NCBI RefSeq assembly: GCF_900258505.1
Contig: NZ_LT984895.1
Coordinates: 431,138-480,304, forward strand
From: Brachybacterium timonense
GTDB lineage: Bacteria; Actinomycetota; Actinomycetes; Actinomycetales; Dermabacteraceae
Direction: 5' to 3'
Length of the DNA: 49,167 nt
In this document: piece by piece, positions 16,115 to 25,846 of the stretch
Numbering within the stretch: position 1 is the first letter of the stretch
Layout of the letters: each line of letters opens with the position of its first letter
Program-made: the position numbers and the translations under genes
The notes under the pieces: generated by a model
Databases searched by the model: none
Seen by the model: the letters and a program-made list of their open reading frames with translations, nothing else
Told to the model about the DNA's origin: nothing

Positions 16115-16135
16115 CTAGGCGTGCAACCGAAGGGG
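16097..16135 (-). promoter_or_regulatory. Hairpin between the paralog pair and the glycosyltransferase genes
   Basis: On the minus strand CCCCTTCGGTTGCACGC pairs with GCGTGCACCGAGGGG around a six-base loop (one bulge, one mismatch). The loop and first arm bases hold the ATG at 16114. It may be an attenuator/terminator lowering expression of the two glycosyltransferases relative to the two genes before them, or a block on ribosome access. Confidence 0.6.
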
Positions 16136-16173
16136 ACCATACAACTCTCGTCTCATGAACGAGATCCCTCGTG

Positions 16174-16785
16174 TCAGCTGTCGGCGCTAGTCATGTCGAG
16201 GGCATTCATGATCGCAATCGACTGTCCGACCTGCATAGTCTCGTGCAGGACAGTTTGGAGCTTCCAGAACTCCTTCGGGATCAGGGACGGAGAGACTTCG
16301 ACGGTGAAGTCGTCATGAACTAGGCCTTGCAGTCCATCGAGGACCTCACCCAGTTCTTTCACACGAGGAAGGAACTCATTGAGGTAGGCCCCCTTGGGAT
16401 CCGCCGACCCGGCGTTATACGCAGATACGACACCCCAGATGTGTTCCGATCCGGATGGCAGTGATCGACTCTCCACGCACTCGGCGAGAAGAGCGGCAAA
16501 GTCATACTCCTCAAGCCAGTTCCTGTAGCGCTCCGCCATGTCGGCTTCGACAACGAGACTGGCTACCCGGTTGTAGTGCGTGCTTGCAGTGTCCAGGTGG
16601 GATATTGCGATATCGAGCTGATTACTGATCTCGTTTCGCGACCCGTCCTCAACGGCAGAGAGGGCAAGCATTGACGCTGAAGCCGCCCTGAAGAGCGCGG
16701 CGGAGCCGAGCTCGATTTCGCGATTTTTCAGGGCCTCGGTGGCAGGATTCTCGAACTCTAGGAATCCGTTGCAAATCTGAGACAT
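16174..16785 (-). CDS. Uncharacterised helical protein, paralog of the preceding gene
   Basis: A 203-residue protein, rich in predicted helix, no signal peptide, no membrane segment, no known catalytic motif. It is a paralog of the product of 16787-17404. Both start M-S/T-Q-x-C-N, share a LGSA motif near residue 28, a LDIAxxHLxxA-like helix (here LDIAISHLDTASTHY) and end with a helix ETMQVGQSIAIMNAL against ETLMYGQAAAALFQR. ATG 16785 is one base after the upstream TAA, so translation is coupled. A substrate peptide, scaffold or immunity role in the island is possible; none is shown by sequence. Confidence 0.72.
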   Translation of the reverse strand: MSQICNGFLEFENPATEALKNREIELGSAALFRAASASMLALSAVEDGSRNEISNQLDIAISHLDTASTHYNRVASLVVEADMAERYRNWLEEYDFAALLAECVESRSLPSGSEHIWGVVSAYNAGSADPKGAYLNEFLPRVKELGEVLDGLQGLVHDDFTVEVSPSLIPKEFWKLQTVLHETMQVGQSIAIMNALDMTSADS

Positions 16786-16786
16786 C

Positions 16787-17404
16787 TTAGACGAGCACCC
16801 CTTCGGCGTCGGTATCGGTACTAGCAGGGGAAAGCAGGCTGCCGTCGCTGAAGTCATCCCTCTGGAAGAGGGCGGCTGCAGCCTGTCCGTACATCAACGT
16901 CTCGGTCATCGGCGTGGTGATCTTCCACAGGAGACGAGAGTCCTCGACAAGTCCGTCCTCCGTCCTATGAGAAAGAACGGACTCGACTGCGCGGGAGCAT
17001 TCGATCAGGCCAGCTAGGAACTGCTCGAGAATGCCTGACGGGTCTTCGGCTTGCTCGAGCACGCGCTCCCACGCGTCCTGCTTGAGCATGCCAGTTTCCA
17101 CATAGCCCACGTCCGCCGCCTTTGGGTCGGAGGGGGATGTCACTCGAGTAGCGGTTACCTTCTTCGACTCATCGACCGCAGCCCGATACGAGTCAATAGC
17201 GGCGCTAAGGTGTGCCGCAACAATATCGAGACGCTCGATATCGATGCTGGGACCCCGAAGTTCGGCAACCGCCGTCCTCGTCATGATCTCTGCAAAAGCC
17301 GATGCGAAGTGGGCTGATCCGAGGGCGATCTTCTTCTCCACGCTCAACCCATATAGTGGGGAACCCTCTGTGAGTCGGAAAATGGAATTGCATGCTTGCG
17401 TCAC
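16787..17404 (-). CDS. Uncharacterised helical protein, first gene of the minus-strand island operon
   Basis: A 205-residue protein. GTG 17404 has GAGGAG six bases upstream. Shared features with the next gene are the opening TQACNSIF, IALGSAHFASAFAEI, LDIVAAHLSAAIDSYRAAVD and the closing WKITTPMTETLMYGQAAAAL. Identity to its paralog is roughly a quarter to a third by eye. It is acidic and largely helical, without an export signal. The order paralog-paralog-GT4-GT4 on one strand facing EXLDI-MFS on the other suggests one functional unit. I do not recognise the family. Confidence 0.72.
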   Translation of the reverse strand: MTQACNSIFRLTEGSPLYGLSVEKKIALGSAHFASAFAEIMTRTAVAELRGPSIDIERLDIVAAHLSAAIDSYRAAVDESKKVTATRVTSPSDPKAADVGYVETGMLKQDAWERVLEQAEDPSGILEQFLAGLIECSRAVESVLSHRTEDGLVEDSRLLWKITTPMTETLMYGQAAAALFQRDDFSDGSLLSPASTDTDAEGVLV

Positions 17405-17493
17405 GGCAAACTCCTCTTCAATGAGGTGGTAGGCGACTGAACTGCGAATCCTTTTCCGACGCTACCGGTGGCTTCGACGGAGTGTCAAGAGGT

Positions 17494-17869
17494 ACTGCCG
17501 CATGGATAGGTGACATCTGATCTGGCTTGCCCGCAGGGCGGGCTGGAAGGATGTGCACCATGCCCGCTCCCTACTCCAGGAGTTCCGCGACGACGTCGTG
17601 CGGGTGGCCCGGTCCCGTGAGGACGGCGTCACCATCGCACAGATCGCGAATGACTTCGGGATCCACGAGATGACGCTGTATACGTGGATCCGTCAAGCCG
17701 ACATCGACGACGGCAACCGTCCCGGCACGTCTCGGGAGGAGTCGACCGAGCTGCGGGAGGCCCGCAAGCAGATCCGTCTGCTTCAGCAGGAGAACGAGGT
17801 CCTGCGCCGCGCCGCTGCTTACCTGTCTCAGGCGCACCTGCCGGGAAAAGGACGCTTCTATGCCTCCGT
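17494..17869 (+). mobile_element. IS3-family element, 5' part with its terminal repeat
   Basis: The repeat 17494-17515 matches that at 11144-11165. It is followed by a leader and the OrfA frame, and the fragment ends at about 17870 where IS110 sequence begins. It is the complementary half (5') to the 3' half at 11144-11723. Confidence 0.7.
17553..17869 (+). pseudogene. IS3-family OrfA fragment
   Basis: The frame encodes QEFRDDVVRVARSREDGVTI, AQIANDFGIHEMTLYTWIRQ and a leucine-rich segment ending RRAAAYLSQAHLPGK. These are the helix-turn-helix and coiled coil of IS3 OrfA. At the expected start ATG 17560 the frame reads MPAPYS and then shifts: one C appears lost in CTACTCCAGGAG, so only GTG 17553 in another frame reads through. 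OrfB is absent; the frame runs into antisense IS110 debris after 17870. Confidence 0.75.
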
Positions 17870-17870
17870 G

Positions 17871-18180
17871 TCAAGCCATCCGAGTCCGAGGTTCTCGGAA
17901 CAGAGACCTGCAGACGTAGCGCTTGAGGCACCGTCGAATCTCGCGCTTGGAGAGCCCTTCGGCACGCCGGCGCTCAACGTATTCGCAGGTGACGGGGTCG
18001 TAGTTCATCCGCGTGCGGACGACGACATCGACGGCACGGTTGAGTTGCCGGTCGCCCGAGCGGGAGAGTCGGTGGCGACTGGTGTTGCCCGAGGAGGCCG
18101 GCAACGGGTGTTGCCACCCGGACCATTGATGGCAGGGCAAAAGAGCCATGCCCGGCCGAGCGACCAGACCCCCGGCTATC
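17871..18180 (-). pseudogene. IS110-family transposase, C-terminal remnant
   Basis: The minus strand encodes SSGNTSRHRLSRSGDRQLNR, then AVDVVVRTRMNYDPVTCEYV and ERRRAEGLSKREIRRCLKRY. This is the transposase_20 domain end of IS110 elements. Upstream of ASSG the homologous frame changes (VATPV in one frame, PASSG in the next), a frameshift. Only about 100 codons are left. Confidence 0.78.
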
Positions 18181-18415
18181 GGAGATGCTCACAAGGTAAC
18201 GGGTCGGTGAGTCGAGGCGGTTCGAAGTCGATGTCCTCGTTCATGGAAATGACGTCGGTCAGAGGGCGGTCGTCGGTGAGCGCCTCGTAGTCCTGAGGGG
18301 TGAGCAGGACGAAGGCGGCCCGTCCGCGGTCGGTGATCGTCACGGGACCGGCTTGTGCAGCGCGCTTGGCGGCGCTCACGTCTCGATTGAAATCGCGTGC
18401 GCTGATCGTGGTCAC
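18176..18415 (-). CDS. Phd/YefM-type antitoxin (orphan)
   Basis: A 79-residue protein beginning VTTISARDFNRDVSAAKRAA, then GPVTITDRGRAAFVLLTPQD, the Phd/YefM fold with its N-terminal DNA-binding half, followed by the toxin-neutralising tail DIDFEPPRL. GTG 18415 is chosen because GGAGAGGAG precedes it by about six bases. The last codons (LPCEHLR) do not look native. No toxin gene follows; instead IS110 debris begins at the stop. The remains of a PIN toxin that would pair with it are 7.2 kb away at 10849-11007, in the same orientation and in the expected downstream position. Confidence 0.82.
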   Translation of the reverse strand: MTTISARDFNRDVSAAKRAAQAGPVTITDRGRAAFVLLTPQDYEALTDDRPLTDVISMNEDIDFEPPRLTDPLPCEHLR

Positions 18416-18611
18416 CTGCACTCCTCTCCATAGGAGGTACGTGCCTACGTCAGAGGCTGCTTCGTGGGCAGACCAGGGCAACGTGCCCGCTGCTGAACCG
18501 CTCGGTCGACCCACATCCCTCCGGCTGAGTGCGTCCCAGGTCACAGCTCGCTAGGCTCGAAGCAGTGCGCCCGGCGACCGTCGGGCGGTCATTGACCGAA
18601 AGAAGACACTC

Positions 18612-18806
18612 ATGAACCTCGGCGACAAGATCAAGAACAAGGCCCAGGAATTCTCCGGGAAGGCCAAGGAGGCCCTCGGCGACGCCACCGACGACCACTC
18701 CCTCGAGGCAGAGGGCACGGCGGATCGCGCTGAGGCCGGCACGAAGCAGGCGGGCGAGCACGTCAAGGACGCCGTGAAGGACATCAAGGACGGCTTCTCG
18801 AAGTGA
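18612..18806 (+). CDS. CsbD-family stress protein
   Basis: A 64-residue hydrophilic protein reading NLGDKIKNKAQEFSGKAKEA followed by GDATDDHSLEAEG, the CsbD repeat pattern. Members are small, soluble and induced in general stress; their molecular role is not known. AAGAAGA precedes ATG 18612. It stands alone, with 190 bases of intergenic DNA upstream in which I see no certain promoter. Confidence 0.85.
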   Translation: MNLGDKIKNKAQEFSGKAKEALGDATDDHSLEAEGTADRAEAGTKQAGEHVKDAVKDIKDGFSK

Positions 18807-18868
18807 GTCGTCGCTGACAAGAATGTCAGCCCCGGCGCATCGGCCGGAGGATGCGGGATGATCGAGCC

Positions 18869-19507
18869 ATGCATCCTCCGGCCGACGTCCATCCCCTCTG
18901 GTTCCAGATCGGCATCTCCTGGTGGGGTGCTCTCGGCGTCGTCATCGCCACCGTCGTGCTCTACCTGGTGTACACGGGGTTGATGCGGCTGCTCGGGCCG
19001 CGCCTCATGGCCGCCCCGTCGGCCCTCAGCTTCACCCTGGTCGCCCTGTTCGGCGCTATCGCCGCCCGCGCCATGATGGGCAACAGCCCGACCCTGCTCG
19101 GCGCCCTGATCGCCATCGGCACCCTGCTGTGCATGGAAGTCATGATGGGCAGGATCAGTGACGCCGTCGGACGATTCCGCCGGCATCACGGCCCGAGGCC
19201 CGTCGTCGTCATGGTCAGCGGTCAGGTCATCGAGGCGAACCTGCGCAAACGTCACCTCACCGGCGGGCACCTCATGGACATGCTGCGCCGGGCCGGGATC
19301 CACCGCCTCGTCGACGTGGAGCTCGCCATCCTCGAGAACCGCGGCACCCTCACCATCGTGCGTGCCGGTGATCAGGTCGACGACGCCTTGCTCGCCGGCA
19401 TCGAAGGGGAGCAGCTCATCCCGGCTTCCCTGTTGCGTCATGGCCGACGGTCAGGCGGCGACCATCGACCCGGCGGCGCAGCGTCATCAGACGCAGAACA
19501 GGGCTGA
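18869..19507 (+). CDS. DUF421/YetF-type membrane protein
   Basis: A 212-residue protein with three N-terminal membrane helices (WWGALGVVIATVVLYLVYTG; LSFTLVALFGAIAARAMMG; LLGALIAIGTLLCMEVMMG) followed by a soluble domain containing VMVSGQVIEANLRKRHLT and DVELAILENRGTLTIVR. This is the DUF421 layout. The role is unknown; homologues are linked to spore or stress envelope functions. ATG 18869 is preferred over 18851 since the first helix then starts at the usual distance. Confidence 0.83.
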   Translation: MHPPADVHPLWFQIGISWWGALGVVIATVVLYLVYTGLMRLLGPRLMAAPSALSFTLVALFGAIAARAMMGNSPTLLGALIAIGTLLCMEVMMGRISDAVGRFRRHHGPRPVVVMVSGQVIEANLRKRHLTGGHLMDMLRRAGIHRLVDVELAILENRGTLTIVRAGDQVDDALLAGIEGEQLIPASLLRHGRRSGGDHRPGGAASSDAEQG

Positions 19508-19521
19508 CCGGCCCGGCAGCG

Positions 19522-20250
19522 TCAGCGGCACTGCTCCGCCAGAGCGGTGAGAGTCTCGTGGTCGGCGGGCGAGATCGACAGGTCGTACGTGGCGGCGACC
19601 TCCACCCAGGAGGCGCCGTACTGGCAGGCCACCGCCTCATTCGTCGGCTCCCACTCAGAGATGGTCTGATCAGACTTCGAGCGGTTCGCCCCGGCATCCA
19701 CGGCCAGCAGCACGAGCGGATCGTTCGCGTACTGCAGGCGCTTCGCGTCGGTCCACTCTGAGGCTCCGGCCTCCCAAGCCGCCCCGAGCGGGATCATGTG
19801 GTCGATGTCGATCTGGCTTCCGCCCTTGGAGCGCTCGAAGTCAATGACCTCGCCGGTGTAAGGATCCTTCAGGGTTCCGCTGAGCAGTGTGCAGCCATCC
19901 GCATCCAGCTCATCGCGGGACAGGTCGCGCTGGAGAATGTCATTGCGGGTGTCGCACCCGTTGTTGTCCACGTCCTCCCAGGCCGGGCCGAAGGCATCCC
20001 GGTCATAGGCGCGCTGTGCGCCCGGTTCACGAACCTCGAGGGTTGCCAGTTGCGCCGTGTCAATGACACTCGGTGTTGAGGCCGACCACGAGCCGCTGGG
20101 GGAGCGGGGATCAGCGGCCGACGCCGGGGCAACCACCCCGAGCAGCATCACCAGCAGCAGCGCCACTAGGGCCGAGGCCCGGCGTGACAGCGGCACGGTG
20201 ACCTCGTGCCAGCGGAAGACGGTCAGGGGGCGGGAAATACAGACACGCAT
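19522..20250 (-). CDS. Secreted HNH/DUF1524-family nuclease
   Basis: A 242-residue protein with a Sec signal (LSRRASALVALLLVMLLGVV, cleavage after ASA) and a C-terminal DUF1524 domain related to GmrD. The catalytic stretch is IDIDHMIPLGAAWEAGASEW, where DHxxPL supplies the general base and metal ligand, followed by ANDPLVLLAVDAGANRSKSD, the HNH-type Asn/Lys region. It is predicted to be an extracellular nonspecific nuclease for DNA use or defence. A GTG 17 codons in is an alternative start. It stands alone. Confidence 0.85.
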   Translation of the reverse strand: MRVCISRPLTVFRWHEVTVPLSRRASALVALLLVMLLGVVAPASAADPRSPSGSWSASTPSVIDTAQLATLEVREPGAQRAYDRDAFGPAWEDVDNNGCDTRNDILQRDLSRDELDADGCTLLSGTLKDPYTGEVIDFERSKGGSQIDIDHMIPLGAAWEAGASEWTDAKRLQYANDPLVLLAVDAGANRSKSDQTISEWEPTNEAVACQYGASWVEVAATYDLSISPADHETLTALAEQCR

Positions 20251-20429
20251 GGGGAGATCCTGAGGTCGAGCGGCACGGCCGCGAGTAACCTAACCGGCCC
20301 GTGACCAGCGGGGAAGATGATGCCGCAAGGTCTGAACGAAGGTGCCGTGCCCCGTCGGCCAGACACCCAGGTCGCCACATCATGCCCGCACGAAAGTGCT
20401 ACCCGTGCCGCCGCCGTGCGGCGTCGGAC

Positions 20430-21353
20430 TCAGACCAGATCCTGTGCCGATGTCGCGCGTTGCTGCGCCGCGCTCACCCGATCGTGCAGATCAAGCACCA
20501 GCTGCTCTGCCTCACTGACCTGGCCAGGGCGATGCTCCCGCAGAGCACACACCTGGGTGCCTGCCGCCACCCCTTCGTAGGTGGTCACCCAACGCTGCAC
20601 GCGCTGCTGCTCCTGGTCGGAGGCTGCAGGCCAGGAGATTCTTGGCGTTTCCACGCCACGTAGGCGCCACGGCTTCGCGGTCAACCGTGCTCGATAGGTG
20701 CCCTGGTTCCGGCACAGCCGCGCGTACAGGGGATCCACAGCCATCGCGGTGAAGAGCTCGGACGTGGCGTCTTCGCGCGGCTGCAGATCGCTGCCGCAGA
20801 TCACCACGCGCAACCCCGCGCGGGTGCGATAAATGCGCACGTCCCACTGCGGGTGCGGTGCCACTGCCGTGAGGACCCGCTCGATTGCTGCAGCCTCGGC
20901 CGGGTCCGTTGCGGGCGCCGCAGCAGGTTCCGGCTGCGGCGCTGGGCGCCCCAGTAGACGGTCCATGAAGGAACGCTTGGGGGAGGCGCCGCGCTGGGCC
21001 GACGGTTCGTCGGGCAGATCCACGTCGGCGATGAACACGGCATCGGTGACCAGGCAGCGCGCCCCGTAACGGTTGCGCGTCACCTCCGCAAGCAAGGTCC
21101 CGTCGGCCGCCCGCACCTGGTCCAGCACCTGCTCCCGCACCGGCATATCCGGGTAGTAGGCCTCGCTGGCACGGATCTCGCCTGAGCGCCACCGCTGAAC
21201 GAGCCGGGTCAGACGCTCCTGTGCCCGGGTGCGTGCCTGCGCCGGGTCGTCCTGCGACCAGCCCCAGGCCGTGAGGTCAGCAGCGCGTCCCCCAGGACCT
21301 TGCGCGGGGAGAGACGTGCGTTCGTACGCCCAATGCGTCGGTGTTGGCTCCAT
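20430..21353 (-). CDS. Conserved protein of unknown function
   Basis: A 307-residue soluble protein. The N-terminal half has EAYYPDMPVREQVLDQVRAA and EVTRNRYGARCLVTDAVFIA; the C-terminal half has WDVRIYRTRAGLRVVICGSD and DPLYARLCRNQGTYRARLTA. A proline/alanine-rich linker (near residue 140) joins them. The two-part pattern recalls widely scattered uncharacterised bacterial proteins with 'YRTAAGLR' and 'DPLYxRLCRxQ' motifs. No known catalytic signature. The next gene in the same direction starts upstream about 110 bases away. Confidence 0.7.
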   Translation of the reverse strand: MEPTPTHWAYERTSLPAQGPGGRAADLTAWGWSQDDPAQARTRAQERLTRLVQRWRSGEIRASEAYYPDMPVREQVLDQVRAADGTLLAEVTRNRYGARCLVTDAVFIADVDLPDEPSAQRGASPKRSFMDRLLGRPAPQPEPAAAPATDPAEAAAIERVLTAVAPHPQWDVRIYRTRAGLRVVICGSDLQPREDATSELFTAMAVDPLYARLCRNQGTYRARLTAKPWRLRGVETPRISWPAASDQEQQRVQRWVTTYEGVAAGTQVCALREHRPGQVSEAEQLVLDLHDRVSAAQQRATSAQDLV

Positions 21354-21461
21354 CGAGACGTCCTTTCCCTCACCTCAGCTGCTTCAGGAGGACTGCTTCC
21401 TTCGGGCGGAGCCGATGCTCCGCTGCCGACAGGATTCACTCCACAGGTTCACTCCACGCGG

Positions 21462-22307
21462 TCAGTCCATGACGCGATCGAGGACCTCGCCGAGCAGCTC
21501 AGCGAACGTGTCGAAGCAGTCCTCATCATCGTCGAGGTCGAGGTCCGCTTCCACGATCGACCAGCACTCATCGCGCGCATCGTAGATGAGCACCTCGTCC
21601 GCGAGCGTGCCCACGAGCAGCACGTCATCGGGCGCGTCCTTCTGCTGGATCACCATGTCCCCTGCGCCGTACACCGTCAGCTCGTCGACCTCGATGCCGT
21701 CACGTTGCGTCAGAAACGCCAGGTAGTCGGCGGGCATCGGCGCCTCTGCCAGGTCCAGGAATGCCTCGGCGGCGCCCTCGGTGTCATAGGGGGCGTCGGA
21801 CTGTGGTGACTCATCCTCGTCGAGCTCCGCCAGACGCTCCGGCAGACGCCCCGAGGGAAGGTCGTGGGCGGAGCTGGAGGCGGCGCGCGATGCGGCGGCG
21901 GCAAAGCCCGGCACGTAGTGGGCCAGCGCCTCATGCAGCAGCGCGAGGTCACTGGGGTAGGTCTCCTCGATGACCGAGCCGATCGGATCGAAGCGGCACC
22001 ACACGCGCTCGGTGGTGTGCCAGCCGTACCCGTGCGACGCGGAGCCGATCAGGGCGATGAGCGGCGTGTAATAGTCCAACGGCTCGGTGATCGCATCGAT
22101 CGGACCCTCATCGTCCACGCCGTACAGAGTGGCACCGGGCAGATCCAGGCCATTGGTGCGCCCCAGCAGGGCGCGGTAGGCCTGAGCTGGAGGCAGATCC
22201 AGGTTGCCCAGCACGGAGGCGATCTTCGCCGGGTCGGCGCCCGGGGCCTCATCGACCAGGGGCAGAAGAGTCTCGATCAGGGCGTCGGCGGTGGTCGCAG
22301 CGGTCAT
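21462..22307 (-). CDS. YrhA/SMI1-KNR4-like protein
   Basis: A 281-residue acidic protein. The middle has ALLGRTNGLDLPGATLYGVD and the C-terminus MPADYLAFLTQRDGIEVDEL, TVYGAGD, followed by DEDCFDTFAELLGEVLDRVM. These match the SUKH/SMI1-KNR4-like fold of YrhA proteins, often immunity proteins of polymorphic toxins. ATG 22307 was picked because upstream in-frame residues are low-complexity and the family starts near it. No toxin gene is adjacent. Confidence 0.68.
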   Translation of the reverse strand: MTAATTADALIETLLPLVDEAPGADPAKIASVLGNLDLPPAQAYRALLGRTNGLDLPGATLYGVDDEGPIDAITEPLDYYTPLIALIGSASHGYGWHTTERVWCRFDPIGSVIEETYPSDLALLHEALAHYVPGFAAAASRAASSSAHDLPSGRLPERLAELDEDESPQSDAPYDTEGAAEAFLDLAEAPMPADYLAFLTQRDGIEVDELTVYGAGDMVIQQKDAPDDVLLVGTLADEVLIYDARDECWSIVEADLDLDDDEDCFDTFAELLGEVLDRVMD

Positions 22308-22702
22308 GTGCCTATCGTCTGCGACCGGGGCCCCGGCGGCAAGAGCACCGGCTCCGGTGTGACACGCACGAATAAGGGGTGTGGTTGTCGCACTCAGCGG
22401 GGGTGTGGACGTAGCACTATCGGACTGATTTTCGGTGTCGGCTGTGAGCCCAGGTGCCGCGTGCCCCGTCGGCGGCCCGTGCTTCCGTGCCGGTGACAGC
22501 GCCGTGCGCGGCCTCAAGCGCCCGCAGCACCGACGGGGTCCTTTCGGACGAGGGGAGAACTGCCCATTGAATTCCTCACCTCGGGCACGACAGCGTCGAG
22601 GTGCGGGCCGACCCCGGCCCCCGGGCGGAACCGGCGCCCGTGCTGCACCACGGCAGCAGCACTGTGCCGGCGCGTCCGGCCCCGATCCTCGAGGAGGACA
22701 CC
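22308..22702. other. 395-base intergenic region upstream of a cell-wall hydrolase gene
   Basis: No credible gene on either strand. It is the shared upstream region of the divergent YrhA-like and NlpC/P60-type genes. I looked for a c-di-AMP (ydaO-type) leader, common before actinobacterial wall hydrolases, and could not make out the motif. Several GC-rich self-complementary stretches exist (for example CCGTCGGCGG near 22460) but none stands out. Confidence 0.5.
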
Positions 22703-23701
22703 ATGGCCACCACCCGTCGCACTTTTGACCGCCGCAGCCTGCTGGCCGGCACCGGACTGCTTGCCGCAGCCGCCGCCACTGGGCTGACCGTCTCCGGACT
22801 CACTGTCCCCGCCGCACACGCCGCCGAGCTTGACCGGCGCGGCACCCAGCTGGGCCTGTGGGGTCTGGCCTACTACGACGGCCGCACCGACGGCACAGAC
22901 GACCCCGCACTGAAGGACGCGGTCAGTGCTTTCCAGAAGGACCGTGCGCTCACCGTGGACGGTAACGCCGGTGCCGAAACCACAGCTGAGCTCGCCGCCG
23001 TCGTGTCGCACGTCCAGCGCCGCACCGGCGAAGCGCAGGATGGCTGGTACGGGGAGAAGACCGTCGCCAGCGTCCAGGATTTCCAGAGGCGGTGGGGCGG
23101 TCTGCGCACTGACGGGCGCGCCGACGCCGCCACCATGACCGCCCTCGAGGTGCCCCGCGTCAAGGACCCCGACACCTCTGAGCCGCCGGAGGATCCCGGC
23201 AAGCCCTCGGACGACGACTTCGGCGGTGACTTCAACACCCCCATCACCCGCAAGCAGGTCATCAACCGCGCCATGGTGTGGGTCAACAACAAGCGGCCCT
23301 ACTCGATGGAGAAGGCCGATGTGGGCCCCGAGAATGATCCGAAGATCCTGTGGCGCACCGATTGCTCGGGCTTCGTATCGATGGCCCTGAACCTGCGCTT
23401 CGATGACAACCCGACCGGCCTGACCACCAGCACGCTGCATCCCGACGGTGGCTACGGCGTCTCCCGCGCCATCAGCAAGGATGAGCTGAAGCCCGGCGAC
23501 TTCCTGGACATGCTCGGCCGGGACTCGCCCTCCGGGATCGGTCACGTGGTCCTGTTCAACGGCTGGGCCGACGAGTCCCGCACCAGCTACCACGTGCTCG
23601 AACAGGCCGCTGGTTCCGGCGGCACCACGGCCCGCATCGTGAAGTACCCCTACGACAGCGGTCTGTACAAGCCGTTCCGTTACACGAAGATCGCCGATTG
23701 A
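22703..23701 (+). CDS. Tat-exported protein with peptidoglycan-binding repeats and NlpC/P60-type domain
   Basis: A 332-residue protein. The export signal is twin-arginine: TTRRTFDRRSLLAGTGLLAA, cleaved after AHA. Two peptidoglycan-binding-1-like repeats follow (DAVSAFQKDRALTVDGNAGA; SVQDFQRRWGGLRTDGRADA), then an acidic Pro-rich linker. The catalytic domain has the NlpC/P60 Cys in WRTDCSGFVSMALNL and the His in SGIGHVVLFNGW. It would cut or modify wall peptides outside the cell. ATG 22703 has GAGGAGGA just upstream. It is alone in its transcript. Confidence 0.85.
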   Translation: MATTRRTFDRRSLLAGTGLLAAAAATGLTVSGLTVPAAHAAELDRRGTQLGLWGLAYYDGRTDGTDDPALKDAVSAFQKDRALTVDGNAGAETTAELAAVVSHVQRRTGEAQDGWYGEKTVASVQDFQRRWGGLRTDGRADAATMTALEVPRVKDPDTSEPPEDPGKPSDDDFGGDFNTPITRKQVINRAMVWVNNKRPYSMEKADVGPENDPKILWRTDCSGFVSMALNLRFDDNPTGLTTSTLHPDGGYGVSRAISKDELKPGDFLDMLGRDSPSGIGHVVLFNGWADESRTSYHVLEQAAGSGGTTARIVKYPYDSGLYKPFRYTKIAD

Positions 23702-23844
23702 CGGCCGACGGGGCGTCGATACGAGCGGTCCTCAGGCGCTGAGGTGTGATTCGGCGCCGGGCGCCGGCTCGACACGAGCTGCCGTGAATGGCGACCGTGT
23801 GGACGGCTACGGGCGGGGCTGCGGAATGGACGTAGGGTCAGACC

Positions 23845-24643
23845 ATGGCTCTGCCCACCGCTGCCCCGCCCGTTGACCGCCGGATCGCATGGCGTCTGCT
23901 CGCCGCCGACGGCACGCTGCTGGAGTCCGAGGACGCAGCGCGACCGGTGTATGCGGCCAGCACCATCAAGCTGCACGTCCTGGCCGCCGTTCTGCGCGCC
24001 GCCGATGCCGGTCGCCTCGACCTGACGCGCACCGTCCCTGCCAGCCGGACCTTCACCGGGACCACCGGTGCCGCGTTCACGCTGGGCGGCGACCACCTCG
24101 ACCCCACGCACCCGGCGGACGGTCATCCAGTCAGCCTCGACGAGCTCGCCATCCGCATGATCGACCGCTCCAGCAATGAGGCCACGGATCACCTGCTGGA
24201 GATCGTGGGTCTGGAAGCCGTCGCCCACGAGATCGACCGGCTGGGCCTCACGGCGACGCGCGTCGACCGGCTGATCGGGGACGCCGCCGCGATCGAGCAG
24301 GGTCTGACGAACGAGTCGAGCCCCGCCGACCTCGTCTCCACGCTGCGTTCTCTCATGCAGGGCGAAGGGCTCAGCCTGCGCTCACGCGACCTGGCCCGTC
24401 ACGCGCTGCGCGCCCAGCGCATCCCGATCATCGCCACCGCCCTGCGGCCGGGCGTCCCCTGGGGATCGAAGTCCGGGTGGGTTGACGGCTACCGCCATGA
24501 CGTCGCCGCCATCGGGAATCCCGAGAACGGCGACGAACGGTACCTCGCGGTCATGACCTCCGGGATGGAGCTGACCGCGGCCGACGAGCAGATCCGCGCC
24601 CTGACCCGTCGGCTGCTGCCGCGCTGGGCCGCTGCTGCGGGGG

Positions 24644-24660
<17 letters not shown>
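23845..24660 (+). CDS. Beta-lactamase-like serine hydrolase
   Basis: A 271-residue protein of the penicillin-recognising enzyme class. The SxxK motif is STIK (39-42), the second motif SSN (109-111, in place of SDN), and the third KSG (209-211, in place of KTG). There is no Glu166-type ExxxN segment, so a true class A beta-lactamase is unlikely. There is no signal peptide, so it appears cytoplasmic. It could be a peptidase or esterase on D-amino-acid substrates. Its end overlaps the convergent oxidoreductase gene by 17 bases. Confidence 0.78.

Positions 24661-25846
<1,186 letters not shown>

Noticed and set aside
22308..22702. c-di-AMP riboswitch before the cell-wall hydrolase gene
   Set aside because: Conserved ydaO-type core could not be found; only general GC-rich hairpins.
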